From Acheta domesticus (lineage: Eukaryota; Arthropoda; Insecta; Orthoptera; Gryllidae), in the NCBI GenBank assembly GCA_031308135.1, contig JAHLJT010009436.1:119290678-119354677 (forward strand): DNA of 64,000 bases, written 5' to 3'. Every line of letters starts with the position of its first letter. Position 1 is the first letter of the stretch. The notes beneath the pieces are model-generated. The model saw nothing but the letters and a program-made list of their open reading frames with translations. It did not search any database and was not told where the DNA came from. The translations under genes and the position numbers were made by a program. Shown here in pieces: positions 12,001 to 22,480 of this stretch.

Positions 12001-12544
12001 CATGTCTAATAATTTATTGCTAATTAATTGCCAATTAATTGCCACATTTTCGAATTAATTGCCACGTATCTTCAGGGCGAAAAAAGGGTGTGAGCTGGCT
12101 TGACGCGACGCCAGCACACACATCAGTGAAATTCGGGTCGCAGGTCCACGGAAATACTCAGATAATTTATTGCTAATTAATTGCCAATTAATTGCCACAT
12201 TTTCGAATTAATTGCCACGTATCTTCAGGGCGAAAAAAGGGTGTGAGCTGGCTTGACGCGAAGCCAGCACACACATAAGTGAAATTCGGGTCACAGGTCC
12301 ACGGAAACACTCAGATAATTTATTGCTAATTAATTGCCACATTTTCGAATTAATTGCCACGTATCTTCAGGGCGAAAACGGGTGTGAGCTGGCTTGACGC
12401 GACGCCAGCACACACATAAGTGAAATTCGGGTCGCAGGTCCACGGAAACACTCAGATAATTCATTGCTAATTAATTGCCAATTAATTGCCACATTTTCGA
12501 ATTAATTGCCACGTATCTTCAGTGCGAAAACGGGTGTGAGCTGG
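12001..12544 (+). repeat. Left subterminal tandem repeats (about 155 bp, x4)
   Basis: Four units start near 12004, 12159, 12313 and 12455, each with TTGCTAATTAATTGCCA and ending with a phrase reading GGTCCACGGAAA. The third unit lacks one 12-bp AATTAATTGCC step. The AATTAATTGCCA words may be transposase binding sites; that is inference. The same unit occurs inverted at 16313-16558. Confidence 0.8.
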
Positions 12545-14582
12545 CTTGACGAGAATGTTTCAGTTTTTAACAATTTTTTTCTCATAAACAACAACGGCAA
12601 TTAATTTGTGTTTATTATAAAAAATTAGTATATAATGTGTATTAATTATGTTCTTGGTTTGGTTCGAGTGTGTTCGTTGGTTCTCTCTAAAAACGTATTT
12701 GAATTTCTGGCATGGTTGAATATGTTTCAGTTTCCAACAATTATTTTTCCGTAAACGGCAACGGCAAATAATTTGTGTTTGTGATAAACAATTAGTGTAC
12801 AATGTGTATTAATCATGTTCTTGGTTTGGTTCGAGTGCGCTCGTTGGTTCTCTCTACAAACGTATTTGAATATCTGGCATGGTTGAATATGTTCCAGTTG
12901 TTAACAATTATTTTTCCATAAACGACAATGGCAATTAATTCGTGTTTGTGGTAAACAATTAGTATATAATGTGTATTAATCATGTTCTTGGTTTGGCTCG
13001 AGTGTGCTCGTTGGTTCTCTCTACAAACGTATTTGAATATTTGGCATGGTTGAATATGTTCCAGTTGTTAACAATTACTTTTCCATAAACGACAATGGCA
13101 ATTAATTCGTGTTTGTGGTAAACAATTAGTATATAATGTGAATTAATTATGTTCTTGGTTTGGTTCGAGTGTACTCGTTGGTTCTCTCTACAAACGTATT
13201 TGAATATCTGGCATGGTTGAATATGTTTCAGTTTCCAACAATTATTTTTCCGTAAACGGCAACGGCAAATAATTTGTGTTTGTGATAAACAATTAGTGTA
13301 CAATGTGTATTAATCATGTTCTTGGTTTGGTTCGAGTGCGCTCGTTGGTTCTCTCTACAAACGTATTTGAATATCTGGCATGGTTGAATATGTTCCAGTT
13401 GTTAACAATTATTTTTCCATAAACGACAATGGCAATTAATTCGTGTTTGTGGTAAACAATTAGTATATAATGTGTATTAATCATGTTCTTGGTTTGGCTC
13501 GAGTGTGCTCGTTGGTTCTCTCTACAAACGTATTTGAATATTTGGCATGGTTGAATATGTTCCAGTTGTTAACAATTACTTTTCCATAAACGACAATGGC
13601 AATTAATTCGTGTTTGTGGTAAACAATTAGTATATAATGTGAATTAATTATGTTCTTGGTTTGGTTCGAGTGTACTCGTTGGTTCTCTCTACAAACGTAT
13701 TTGAATATCTGGCATGGTTGAATATGTTTCAGTTTTTAACAATTATTTTTCCGTAACCGGCAACGGGAAATAATTTGTGTTTGTGATAAACAATTAGTGT
13801 ACAATGTGTATTAATCATGTTCTTGGTTTGGTTCGAGTGTGCTCGTTGGTTCTCTCTACAAACGTATTTGAATTTCTCGCATGGTTGAATAATGTTTCAG
13901 TTTTTAACAATTATTTTTCTATAAATGGCAACGGCAATTAATTCGTGTTTGCGGTAAACAATTAGTACATAATGTGTATTAATTATGTTCTTGGTTTGGT
14001 TCGAGTGTGCTCGTTGGTTCTCTCTACAAACGTATTTGAATATCTGGCATGGTTGAATATGTTTCAGTTTTTAACAATTATTTTTCCGTAAACGGCAGCG
14101 GCAAATAATTTGTGTTTGTGATAAACAATTAGTGTACAATGTGTATTAATCATGTTCTTGGTTTGGTACGAGTGTGCTCGTTGGTTCTCTCTACAAACGA
14201 ATTTGAATATTCTCGCAGGGTTGAATATGTTTCAGTTTTTAACAATTATTTTTCCATAAACGACAATGGCAATTAATTCGTGTTTGTGGTAAACAATTAG
14301 TATATAATGTGTATTAATTATGTTCTTGGTTTGGTTCGAGTGTGCTCGTTGGTTCTCTCTACAAACGTATTTGAATTTCTGGTATGGTTGAATATGTTTC
14401 AGTTTTTAACAATTATTTTTCCGTAAACGGCAGCGGCAAATAATTTGTGTTTGTGATAAACAATTAGTGTACAATGTGTATTAATCATGTTCTTGGTTTG
14501 GTTCGAGTGTGCTCGTTGGTTCTCTCTACAAACGTATTTGAATATCTGGCATGGTTGAATATGTTCTAGTTGTTAACAATTA
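12545..14582 (-). repeat. 167-bp satellite array, left arm (12 monomers)
   Basis: The marker word CGTTGGTTCTCTCTA occurs at 12675, 12842, 13009, 13176, 13343, 13510, 13677, 13844, 14012, 14179, 14347 and 14514, giving spacings of 167 or 168 bp throughout. Monomers at 12842-13342 and 13343-13843 form a nearly identical 501-bp trimer. Open frames on the minus strand (for example 12980-13303) reflect that 167 is not a multiple of three and are not genes. Confidence 0.9.
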
Positions 14583-15019
14583 GCGACAAATTGGGAGATT
14601 AATTTCAATTTTTTTCATAACTTTGCGATTCTAACTTTACGGAGCTCTTCCTGAGAACAGCTCTGCGCCCTGTGTGGGTGCAGTCGCTTCCTCTTGGGAG
14701 GTTTTCGCCCTCGCAAGGAGCCATCGGAAGGGGCGGTGGCCGCAAAGCAAGTCGCAAGAGAGGCGGCGACGGCGTGGCTATGATGTTTCTTCATATTTTC
14801 GCACGCGGCGTTTGGGCAGGGCTGGTGGCGGTCGGGAGCCGGCCCGTCCGTTAAGCCTCTACATCCGGTATGTCTCACTGCCGTGAAAGGCCGCACCCAG
14901 ACGAGTGCAAACAAAAGACAGCAAGGGATACATCTGCACTGTGGGGTGGGTCGGTGGGTGGCCATTAGGCGCGCGATCTCTAGCCTCTTGCGTGAGAGAA
15001 GAAGGGTCGTCAGAGACAA
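14583..15019. other. CpG-rich insert in the foldback loop
   Basis: A GC- and CpG-rich block (about 14640-15005) stands out from its AT-rich surroundings. Overlapping open frames exist on both strands (14615-15019 minus, 134 codons; shorter ones plus), rich in Arg, Pro, Gly and Ala, and I recognise no protein family. It might be a captured piece of a host CpG-rich promoter or exon, as Mutator-type elements are known to carry, or another transposon fragment. No splice pattern is clear. Confidence 0.4.
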
Positions 15020-15299
15020 GTAAAAACATTATTATTTTGCACTTTTGAAAAAATAAAAAATATGGAGCAATATGGCGTTTATGTCATCTCATTAAGTACA
15101 TTTAGCACAACCCCTATCAAAAGTTTAAAGAAAAACCTTTTAACCTTTTTCGAGAAAATATTGTTTTGCAATTTTTAAACCGCATATATTGCACAAAATA
15201 TTGCGCGTAAACGAATAAACATTTCAAAAAACTTACACGATCTTAAAAAAAGAATCCACTATGGAGGATAAATTTTGTTGGAAAGTAAACTTTTGACTG
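15020..15299. repeat. Family A fragment inside the foldback loop
   Basis: This part matches family A body sequence (compare 19800-19990 and 53020-53200), including the phrase reading ATGGCGTTTATGTCATCT. It shows that the loop contains acquired repeat DNA. Confidence 0.65.
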
Positions 15300-16312
15300 A
15301 AACGTATTCAACCATTCCAGGTATTGAAATACGTTTATAGAGAGAACCAACGAGCACACTCGAACCAAACCAAGAACATAATTAATTCACATTATATACT
15401 AATTGTTTACCACAAACACGAATTAATTGCCATTGTCGTTTATGGAAAAATAATTGTTAAAACTGAAACATATTCAACCATGCCAGATATTCAAATACGT
15501 TTGTAGAGAGAACCAACGAGCACACTCGAACCAAACCAAGAACATGATTAATACACATTGTACACTAATTGTTTATCACAAACACAAATTATTTGCCGCT
15601 GCCGTTTATGGAAAAATAATTGTTAAAACTGAAACATATTCAACCATGCCAGATATTCAAATACGTTTGTAGAGAGAACCAACGAGCACACTCGAACCAA
15701 ACCAAGAACATGATTAATACACATTGTACACTAATTGTTTATCACAAACACAAATTATTTGCCGTTGCCGTTTACGGAAAAATAATTGTTAGAAACTGAA
15801 ACATATTCAACCATTCCAGATATTCAAATACGTTTGTAGAGAGAACCAACGAGCACACTCGAACCAAACCAAGAACATGATTAATACACATTGTACACTA
15901 ATTGTTTATCACAAACACAAATTATTTGCCGTTGCCGTTTACGGAAAAATAATTGTTAGAAACTGAAACATATTCAACCATGCCAGAAATTCAAATACGT
16001 TTTTAGAGAGAACCAACGAACACACTCGAACCAAACCCAGAACATAATTAATACACATTATATACTAATTGTTTATCACAAACACGAATTAATTGCCATT
16101 GTCGTTTATGGAAAAATAATTGTTAAAAACTGAAACATACTCAACCATGCCAAATATTCAAATACGTTTGTAGAGAGAACTAACGAGCACAATCGAACTA
16201 AACCAAGAACATAATTAATACACATTATATACTAATTTTTTATAATAAACACAAATTAATTGCCGTTGTTGTTTATGAGAAAAAATTGTTAAAAACTGAA
16301 ACATTCTCGTCA
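15300..16312 (+). repeat. 167-bp satellite array, right arm (6 monomers, inverted)
   Basis: The reverse complement of the left-arm monomer occurs six times; the marker CCAACG ends at 15352, 15518, 15684, 15851, 16018 and 16185, spacings of 166-167 bp. The arm has half as many monomers as the left arm, consistent with unequal exchange or slippage. Confidence 0.9.
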
Positions 16313-16558
16313 AGCCAGCTCACACCCGTTTTCGCCCTGAAGATACGTGGCAATTAATTCGAAAATGTGGCAATTAATTGGCAATTAATTAGCAATAAAT
16401 TATCTGAGTGTTTCCGTGGACCTGCGACCCGAATTTCACAGATGTGTGTGCTGGCGTCGCGTCAAGCCAGCTCACACCCTTTTTCGCCCTGAAGATACGT
16501 GGCAATTAATTCGAAATTGTGGCAATTAATTGGCAATTAATTAGCAATAAATTATTAG
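16313..16558 (-). repeat. Right subterminal tandem repeats (x2)
   Basis: Two inverted units of the left subterminal repeat, followed by the terminal roughly 50 bp of the element. Confidence 0.8.
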
Positions 16559-16653
16559 ACATGTTTCATTCCGGTGAGCTGACATGGCTGTTCCAGCTTG
16601 ACGGAGCTAGCTGAGCGGGGAGCCTGCCAGTGGATAGACACTGGCTGGCTCTG

Positions 16654-16666
16654 CCGCGCATGCGCA
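16654..16666 (+). promoter_or_regulatory. NRF-1-like palindrome in hAT copy 2
   Basis: CCGCGCATGCGCA, a strong fit to the NRF-1/EWG consensus, sits at the position corresponding to 3722-3733 of copy 1. Confidence 0.4.
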
Positions 16667-17074
16667 TAAGAGGGCCTCTCCTCTCCTCTCTCGCAAGGGA
16701 ATCTCCTCTCTCGCACTCGGTGGTCAGGGAGCCTGAGCTCTCTGCTTGCACCGACTTGTTCCGTGATGCACATCCACATCCCTGCCAGACAAATTCACCT
16801 TATCACCTGACGTTGTGAGAAAGTAGAGCGAGTTGTTTGTGTGCCATTTGTGTGATTTTGTGTTCATCTTTTCTTTATGAAACATTGAATGAAGCTAAAG
16901 GTTTAGTGTTATAGAGAATGTTCAACTGTCTAAGGGCCACTCCCTTAGCTTCTAAACGGTTCACTATATCGAAATGAGTTTTCGTTCAACAATGCGGAAT
17001 GATGAGCCAAGTAATATGCTGTAGAGATAGAAATAGTGAAGATATTGTAGTAATACGGCGTGTCAGATATGAAG

Positions 17075-17345
17075 AGACTGTTGAAATCTGCTTTAAAGCA
17101 GACATGACCTTGAATTAACTTTCAGGATCAGAATTATTTGAAAGACTCAAAACTGTTTCTTTTAAAATTATTAATACATTAGTGACTCAGATGGAATAAA
17201 GGTTAAAAGATTTTGAAAACTTTCATTTTATTGAAAGTCTTGACGAAAAGCAGTTTTCCACGTCCTTTAATACAGAAAACTTTTCTTTCCTTAAAACAAT
17301 ATCATTTCTTTGACTGTGAACAGCTTCGAAAAGAACTGACAAATG
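17075..17345 (+). pseudogene. hAT transposase-like fragment, copy 2, disrupted
   Basis: Collinear with the minus strand of 3080-3330. The segment reading TTTCATTTTATTGAAAGTCT and the following codons for DEKQFS are kept, but a stop (TAA) precedes them and frames shift. The solo LTR insertion at 17349 separates it from the rest. Confidence 0.45.
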
Positions 17346-17348
17346 TAT

Positions 17349-18697
17349 TGCGATGTGTCGTATGACCATCGCACGTCGCCACCCCAGTGTCACGCCACCT
17401 TAACAGAAGCTCGGAAGGACAGACGGCCTCCCGCCTCGCCTGATCAGTTCCGCACAGCTGCGTAGGCCTCTCCGCACCCTGAACAATAAATCCACCCCCT
17501 TTGTGCCTCCAACAAAATGAGTGACTCCCGGAACAACCGCGTTAGAGACTTGGCGCTAGCACGCAGCAAGATAATCCCCTAAGTCCAATAAACATATCAC
17601 AAGTCACAGCAGAAGAGCCACGTGCGCACTTCTCTGTTCTAAACAATGCCATCCAATGGAAAGCCAGGAGGCGTCGGCCCCGACATAGCGATGATCATTT
17701 TATCCAACTAGCTTACAAATGACATAGAAAATTCTGGAACTCAACAAACCGACCTATGAAAACGCTGGGCAGGAATCACGTGATAACCCTTGCATGGCGC
17801 GAAAGAAAGAAGGGGGGAGAAACACAGCGAGAGGCTCGAATGACGGGTGAAAAACACGAAAGAGGGTGGTCGAGCAGAGAACGGGCAGAGATAGTGGAGG
17901 ACGGTTGAAATTATCCACAACATAAAAAGTTACAGTTAGAGAGCGGCCGAATATCGGCTCTTAGCGAAATTACTAGTGAGAGCAACGGTGAAAGACGACA
18001 ATAGCGGTTGGTGAGAGGCAAGCATTGTGCCGACCACCACGAAACCTGCCCGGCCTCCGTCCAGCCGCGGAATTTATTCCACACAGCCAGATTTTGGCTT
18101 ACAACGTCATACGCGCCAGCGCTACGTCATTGCTGCGCTGACATCCACCGACGACATCCCGAGCGCCGGAGCATTCATCCCGGGGGGCAATTGTGAGGCC
18201 TGCGTTCCCACGCTCCAGCGTCGCCCCTGAGGGTCCGGCTGCATCAATTCATCGATCGGTGAGCAATCCCGTCGCGGTGACGTAGCCATTACGCCATCAA
18301 CACCTTGTAAGTCATCATCATCATCACTTGTTTAGTAGCCAAAAACAGTATTTTCGTGTCTGCAAGAACAGTTTTTTCTAATAAATGTGTCCCCGCCATT
18401 TTGGCCGGGTGAAAAACTTAACTTCTGAGTAAAGTGTTCATTATTTTTGAAACAAAGAAACCAATGCAATCCTTCGACCCAGGGCACTCACCCCTGAGAC
18501 GCTCAACGCCGGCAGTAAAATAGCAGGTAAGTGGGCGTGCGCTTGGCGCCCCTTTAAATAAATTTAGCGCGTGTCCCCCCTGTTATATGGGAACGACCGT
18601 CATATCATCAGTGTGTCAGCGCTTCCATTCTGTGGTGTGACCCCCCCCCCGATTCCGTTCCAAAGAATCGGCATCCGACGTGGGCGGTTGCATCACA
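17349..18697 (+). mobile_element. Solo LTR (1349 bp) with 4-bp duplication GTAT
   Basis: The insert starts TGCGATG and ends CATCACA (TG...CA) and is flanked by GTAT at 17345-17348 and 18698-18701. Its empty site is defined by hAT copy 1, where sequence is continuous. It is GC-rich. On the plus strand a TATA-like CATAAAAAG (about 17921) and AATAAA (about 18381) occur in the order expected of an LTR. No primer-binding site, polypurine tract or polyprotein is present. A 4-bp duplication is common in Ty3/gypsy-type elements, but the superfamily is not established. Confidence 0.7.
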
Positions 18698-19030
18698 GTA
18701 TACATCGATAATGCGAAATACATGCCCGCAAATTTATTGGACAAATTGGTCTAGGAAAAAATATCAAGAGAGGATTCCGTTGATACAACTCAGTTTAACT
18801 CTTCCTGTATCTTATAGCATTATATGTGAAAGGAATATGATAACATTTAAGAGAGTGAAGGCATTCCTGAGAAATTCCATGGAAATTATCAGGAATGGTA
18901 ATTTTAGTACACTTGCTATCGAGAAGTGTCTGCCCAATTAACTTTGCGGACACGACAGCTTTAAAGAACAAATTATGGACCTTTTTTGGCGAACAAAAAA
19001 ACAACAACGATGAATGGAGCTAATTTACAC

Positions 19031-21034
19031 AACTAGTGGTGCTACAGAATGGCACAGACTTTCTCGTATTAGTTTTCTATTTCCTTGGGTCTGGGCTTGC
19101 TATTTTTGCAATTGCCACGTACTCTTGCCAACTGCCATCTATCGCCGACCAAAGTACATTTTTTTAACATTTTCTTAATTTTTCTGTCTCCTAATGGTAG
19201 AACGGAAATATTCATTTTAGAATATTAAAAAACACAGAAACATCGTCCTAAATGGCAATTTTCTTTTAAAAATGTTTAGCTGTTTTCAAGAAAATGGCAT
19301 TTAAGCGCAACTAAAAATGCGAAATTTGATACTCTTTCTCACAGAAAAGTTTTGAGTTTCCAAAAACCTTCATTTGAAGTCATTTGAAGCACATACACTC
19401 ACAAATATAATAATGTTTACAAATTGCTGTAATGTGCATATTAAAGTTATGAGAGATCTTTCAAAAAAATACATTTGTGTAATTTTTTAAGAAATAAAAA
19501 TACCTCAAAATTAACTTTGCGCCGTTATAAAGAATGCAATTAGTTCTATCCTTTCCAAAAGTTCGAAGAAAAATTTGGAGCCATTTATGAAAAAATGGCG
19601 TTTGAGCGTTTCAGAAAATGCAGGTATTGGAGTTAGTTTTCACAGAAAACGGTTGAGTTTTCGAGAAACTTTATTTGACATTATTTAAAGCGCATTTACG
19701 CACTAATATAACAATGTCAACAATTTGCCGCTAATGTAAATATTAACGGCGTGAGAGACAAGTCAGAACAATAACATTTTTGTAATTTTTTGAAAAAACA
19801 AAAGAATATAGTAATATGACGTTTATGTCATCTAATAGAGTACATCTGTCATTATCTCAACCAAAATTTTAAAGAAAAAAATAGGAGCCATTTTTGAGAA
19901 AATCTTGTTTTTGTATTTTTTTTTTAAAAAATGCACATATTGGACGCAATATTGCGCGAAAATACTAAAATTTTCAAAAAATGTACATGACCTTAATGAA
20001 AGAACTCATTATGAAGAACAAATTTTATTTGAAGGACAAATCTCTGTCTGCAATTTTGTAGTTGGAGGAAGACCCCGAATAAAATTCACACTTTCGTGAT
20101 TTTCGAAAATTCAAAGTTAACTGTGAAAATTAGATGCATGCTGCCTTAATTAGTGTCTTTTACTTTATTCTTACAAGAAATTTAAACAAAAAAATTGGAG
20201 CCGTTTTTGAGAAAATTTTGAAAACGTCCGAGATTTACCCACAAAAATTAATGAATGTTTTTCAAAATCTCAGAACTCTGACCCCAGTCCAAACGGCCTG
20301 TCAGCCAACGACGCAGCGTCACCCGGACGGCCGAGAAGTCATCATGCTTCTTCACTATTATCGAGGCTCCTGTAATTTGAAACCGATATTTTAATTTTGA
20401 GGGTACTATACATGAAGGATTCGGACATTTTCTAAGTTTTAAAAGAAATGGCTCGATATTTTTTGATTAAAATTTGTTGTTGAAAAGTACGAAAAACGTT
20501 TAAAGGAATGGTGTAGGTATCATTTTCGTTGATATCTCCAATTTTTCGAAAATTGCAAAAGACAATTTCAAAACTGCAAAATTGAAGATAGAGATCAAAG
20601 TCGGTTGTAAAAATTTAACACTTTAATTAAGGTCATTTACAATTTTATGAAAAATGAGTAGTTTTTGCGTAAATTGCGCTTCAAATTTCTAAAAGAAAAT
20701 TCTCAAAAACCTTTCCAATTTCTTTCTTTAAACATTCTTCTCTTATGTAATGAAGGACGATAGAAAATATGGTCTCAGTCCTACTTCCGGAAATTACTTG
20801 GTTTTTTGAAAGTTGCAAAAAATATTTTTAAAACTACAAAATTTTAGATAGATATTTTTACCTCCGACAAAGTCTGTTGTGCAAAATTAGCTCTTTAAAA
20901 AAGGTTATGTAGAATTTTCTGAGAAAAAGAGTCCTTTTTTCGTAATTTACCAAAAACATTTCTCAGCAACCGCTCCAAATTTTTTTTAAAAATTTTCTCC
21001 ACATGTATAAGGGACGATAAATAAATAAATTAGT
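19031..21034 (+). repeat. Family A body copy
   Basis: Begins with the family terminus ACTAGTGGTGCTACAGAATG at about 19031 and runs through the same series of blocks as 52629-53720 and, reversed, 9916-10826. It joins a head module at 21035. No coding sequence. Confidence 0.65.
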
Positions 21035-21703
21035 GGTGGTATAGAATGGCACAGACTTTCTCGCAGTCGTTATTTTTGTAAAGTCGTTAGTTGGATATAG
21101 GATTTGGAGTAAGCCCTTCACTGCTGCCTTTCTTCGTTGCCCAAAAGAGTTTTGTTTTTCGCATGTTGACAATTACCTGCTTCCTAAAGATAAAGCTGAT
21201 ACAATTACGTTTTGACTGATATATAAGTTTTCAATCTACAACTTGCTCGAATGGCCAAGGCGGTTAAGGGTGTGCTGGGCAGAGTGCTTCACTTCGGAAG
21301 ATGCCGGGTTCGAATCCCAGATAGGGATTTTAATTTGATGAATATGTTGCTGAAAGAACTATTGAAGAGTGTAGAAACTTTATTCAAAATCATTTGAAGT
21401 ACTTCTACTCATTCATAGAATCAATGCAGATAAATAATCAGGACTTGTCTTTGGTTTCCCAAATTGCATCTTTTAAACATTTTTTCAACTATGTTATTCG
21501 ATTTCTTAAATGTATGCCATGTCAAATCAATAGTTATCTTTTGTGCATCTGTATGAACCGATTTAAGTAAAATTATGTGTTTCAACATTAAACTGAAATA
21601 CAATTTAACCACAACCCATGTGATTAACTAACACATGCCTAATGGTTCCGAAATTATTATTACTTTCTCGCCTCACGAATACTTCGGATGAAGAGAAAGT
21701 TAT
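21035..21703 (+). repeat. Family A head module with tRNA-like segment, copy 3 (best preserved)
   Basis: Starting with a family terminus (TAGAATGGCACAGACTTTCT, about 21045-21064), a 170-bp spacer leads to a tRNA-like segment at about 21236-21332 with A box TGGCCAAGGCGG (21252-21263) and B box GGTTCGAATCC (21307-21317), then a tail of about 300 bp and the hairpin at 21660-21703. The box spacing, with room for a long variable arm, recalls Leu or Ser tRNAs, but the acceptor stem does not pair, so this is a tRNA-derived repeat and not a tRNA gene. Confidence 0.7.
21252..21317 (+). promoter_or_regulatory. Internal pol III promoter boxes (A and B)
   Basis: The A box at 21252-21263 and B box at 21307-21317 lie about 55 bp apart centre to centre. 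Both are close to consensus, so transcription by RNA polymerase III is possible. There is no obvious T-run terminator directly after the B box. Confidence 0.5.
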
Positions 21704-22029
21704 TTAACACTTTAATGGAGCCATGGATTCATGTGTCGCTATTGGAGCTATCCGGTCTGACAGACCGGGTGGTTAGATTTTATTTTACAAACATGAACAT
21801 TAAGCGTTGGCAACTTATATGTAATAGAAACTGTAAATCAACACTAAATAAAATTTTCCGGTATATTTTCTTATTACAAAGTTACAATTTCACTTAATGA
21901 ATCTAAAACTTAAAATATTACTTAAGTTTCATCAAAATAATCATGTCGTATAATTTTATGAAACTAAAAATAAAATCAACTTGTAAACTGTTTTTTTCTG
22001 CATTTTATAAAAAGAAATTATAATTTCCC

Positions 22030-22480
22030 TTCTACCACAAAATCAAACACAATCAGGAGCACAATTCGTACAGACTTTCCGGCTGCAGTCAAGGCAGATA
22101 GGTTTGGAACATCTGATACATTGGTATTGTGTCTTTCTTTCTTTCTCTGAGAGAAGGGCACTTGCTGCATGTCTTTCGTTTGCTCATCTTGTCACTTGGG
22201 ATTTCTTGTGGATTAACTGGAGGATCATCACTGCGTGCCAGGGCATTTTTGTCTGGGTGATTTCTCAGGGCTCTGGCTTGACCTCTGAGGCCTGGTAATC
22301 TTCCCGTAACAATATTGTAAGCTGGAACCCTTACGTTTTGCCTAGGCTCAGAACTTATTCCACTTCAGGCCACGCTCGCAATTTTTAGGTTTCCCATAGT
22401 AGTATTCAGGCTCTACGTTGTATTGTATCTCACCTCTATCAAGTTCTTCATTCAGAAGATCATCATTTTCCACACTGCAA
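22030..22480 (-). pseudogene. piggyBac transposase: N-terminal part fused to C-terminal Cys-rich domain, core deleted
   Basis: Reading minus from about 22475: an acidic stretch ending in EPEYYYGKPKN and KWNKF; then, in another frame, VPAYNIVTGRLPGLRGQAR, which resembles the conserved N-terminal region before the catalytic domain of many piggyBac proteins; then directly the C-terminal zinc-binding domain, with KTCSKCPSLRERKKD and, after a frameshift, CSKPICLDCSRKVCTNC. The DDD catalytic core of some 400 residues is missing. Stops at the KWNKF junction and at least two frameshifts show it is dead. Family assignment by the Cys pattern is firm. Confidence 0.75.

Larger units (their letters stand above)
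11956..16608. mobile_element. Foldback / Mutator-like inverted-repeat element
   Basis: Long inverted repeats start AGCTCCGTCAAGCTGGAACA on each side, flanked by identical 9-bp duplications AGCTGAGCG (11947-11955 and 16609-16617). The outermost roughly 100 bp of the two arms differ at about two positions. Each arm has three layers: a unique end of about 50 bp; subterminal tandem units of about 155 bp (four on the left, two on the right); and an array of 167-bp monomers (twelve on the left, six on the right, inverted). A loop of about 0.7 kb separates the arms. A 9-bp duplication with long, internally repetitive inverted arms is characteristic of foldback elements and Mutator-like transposons. 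No transposase is encoded, so it would need one in trans. Near-identical ends indicate recent activity. Confidence 0.85.
11784..19030 (+). mobile_element. hAT element copy 2, split by two later insertions and truncated
   Basis: The left end starts with the same 13-bp terminus as copy 1 (CAGTGGCGAAGCT). Homology to the reverse complement of 2708-3973 runs through 11784-11955, 16609-17348 and 18702-19030. The gaps are a foldback element (11956-16608) and a solo LTR (17349-18697). Without them the copy is about 1.25 kb. Its right terminus is missing: homology stops at about 19030, where family A begins, so that end was lost. Confidence 0.8.

Noticed and set aside
14615..15019. 134-codon minus-strand frame in the foldback loop
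   Set aside because: High GC opens all frames here; the product has Arg/Pro-rich composition and no recognisable domain or splice support. Kept only as a CpG-rich insert.
12560..15672. Open frames at 12560-12802, 12980-13303, 15324-15506 and 15454-15672 with near-identical products
   Set aside because: They arise from 167-bp satellite monomers on the two arms; the period is not a multiple of three and start codons fall at repeated points.
12545..16312. CRISPR-like array
   Set aside because: Repeats are contiguous 167-bp monomers without spacers.
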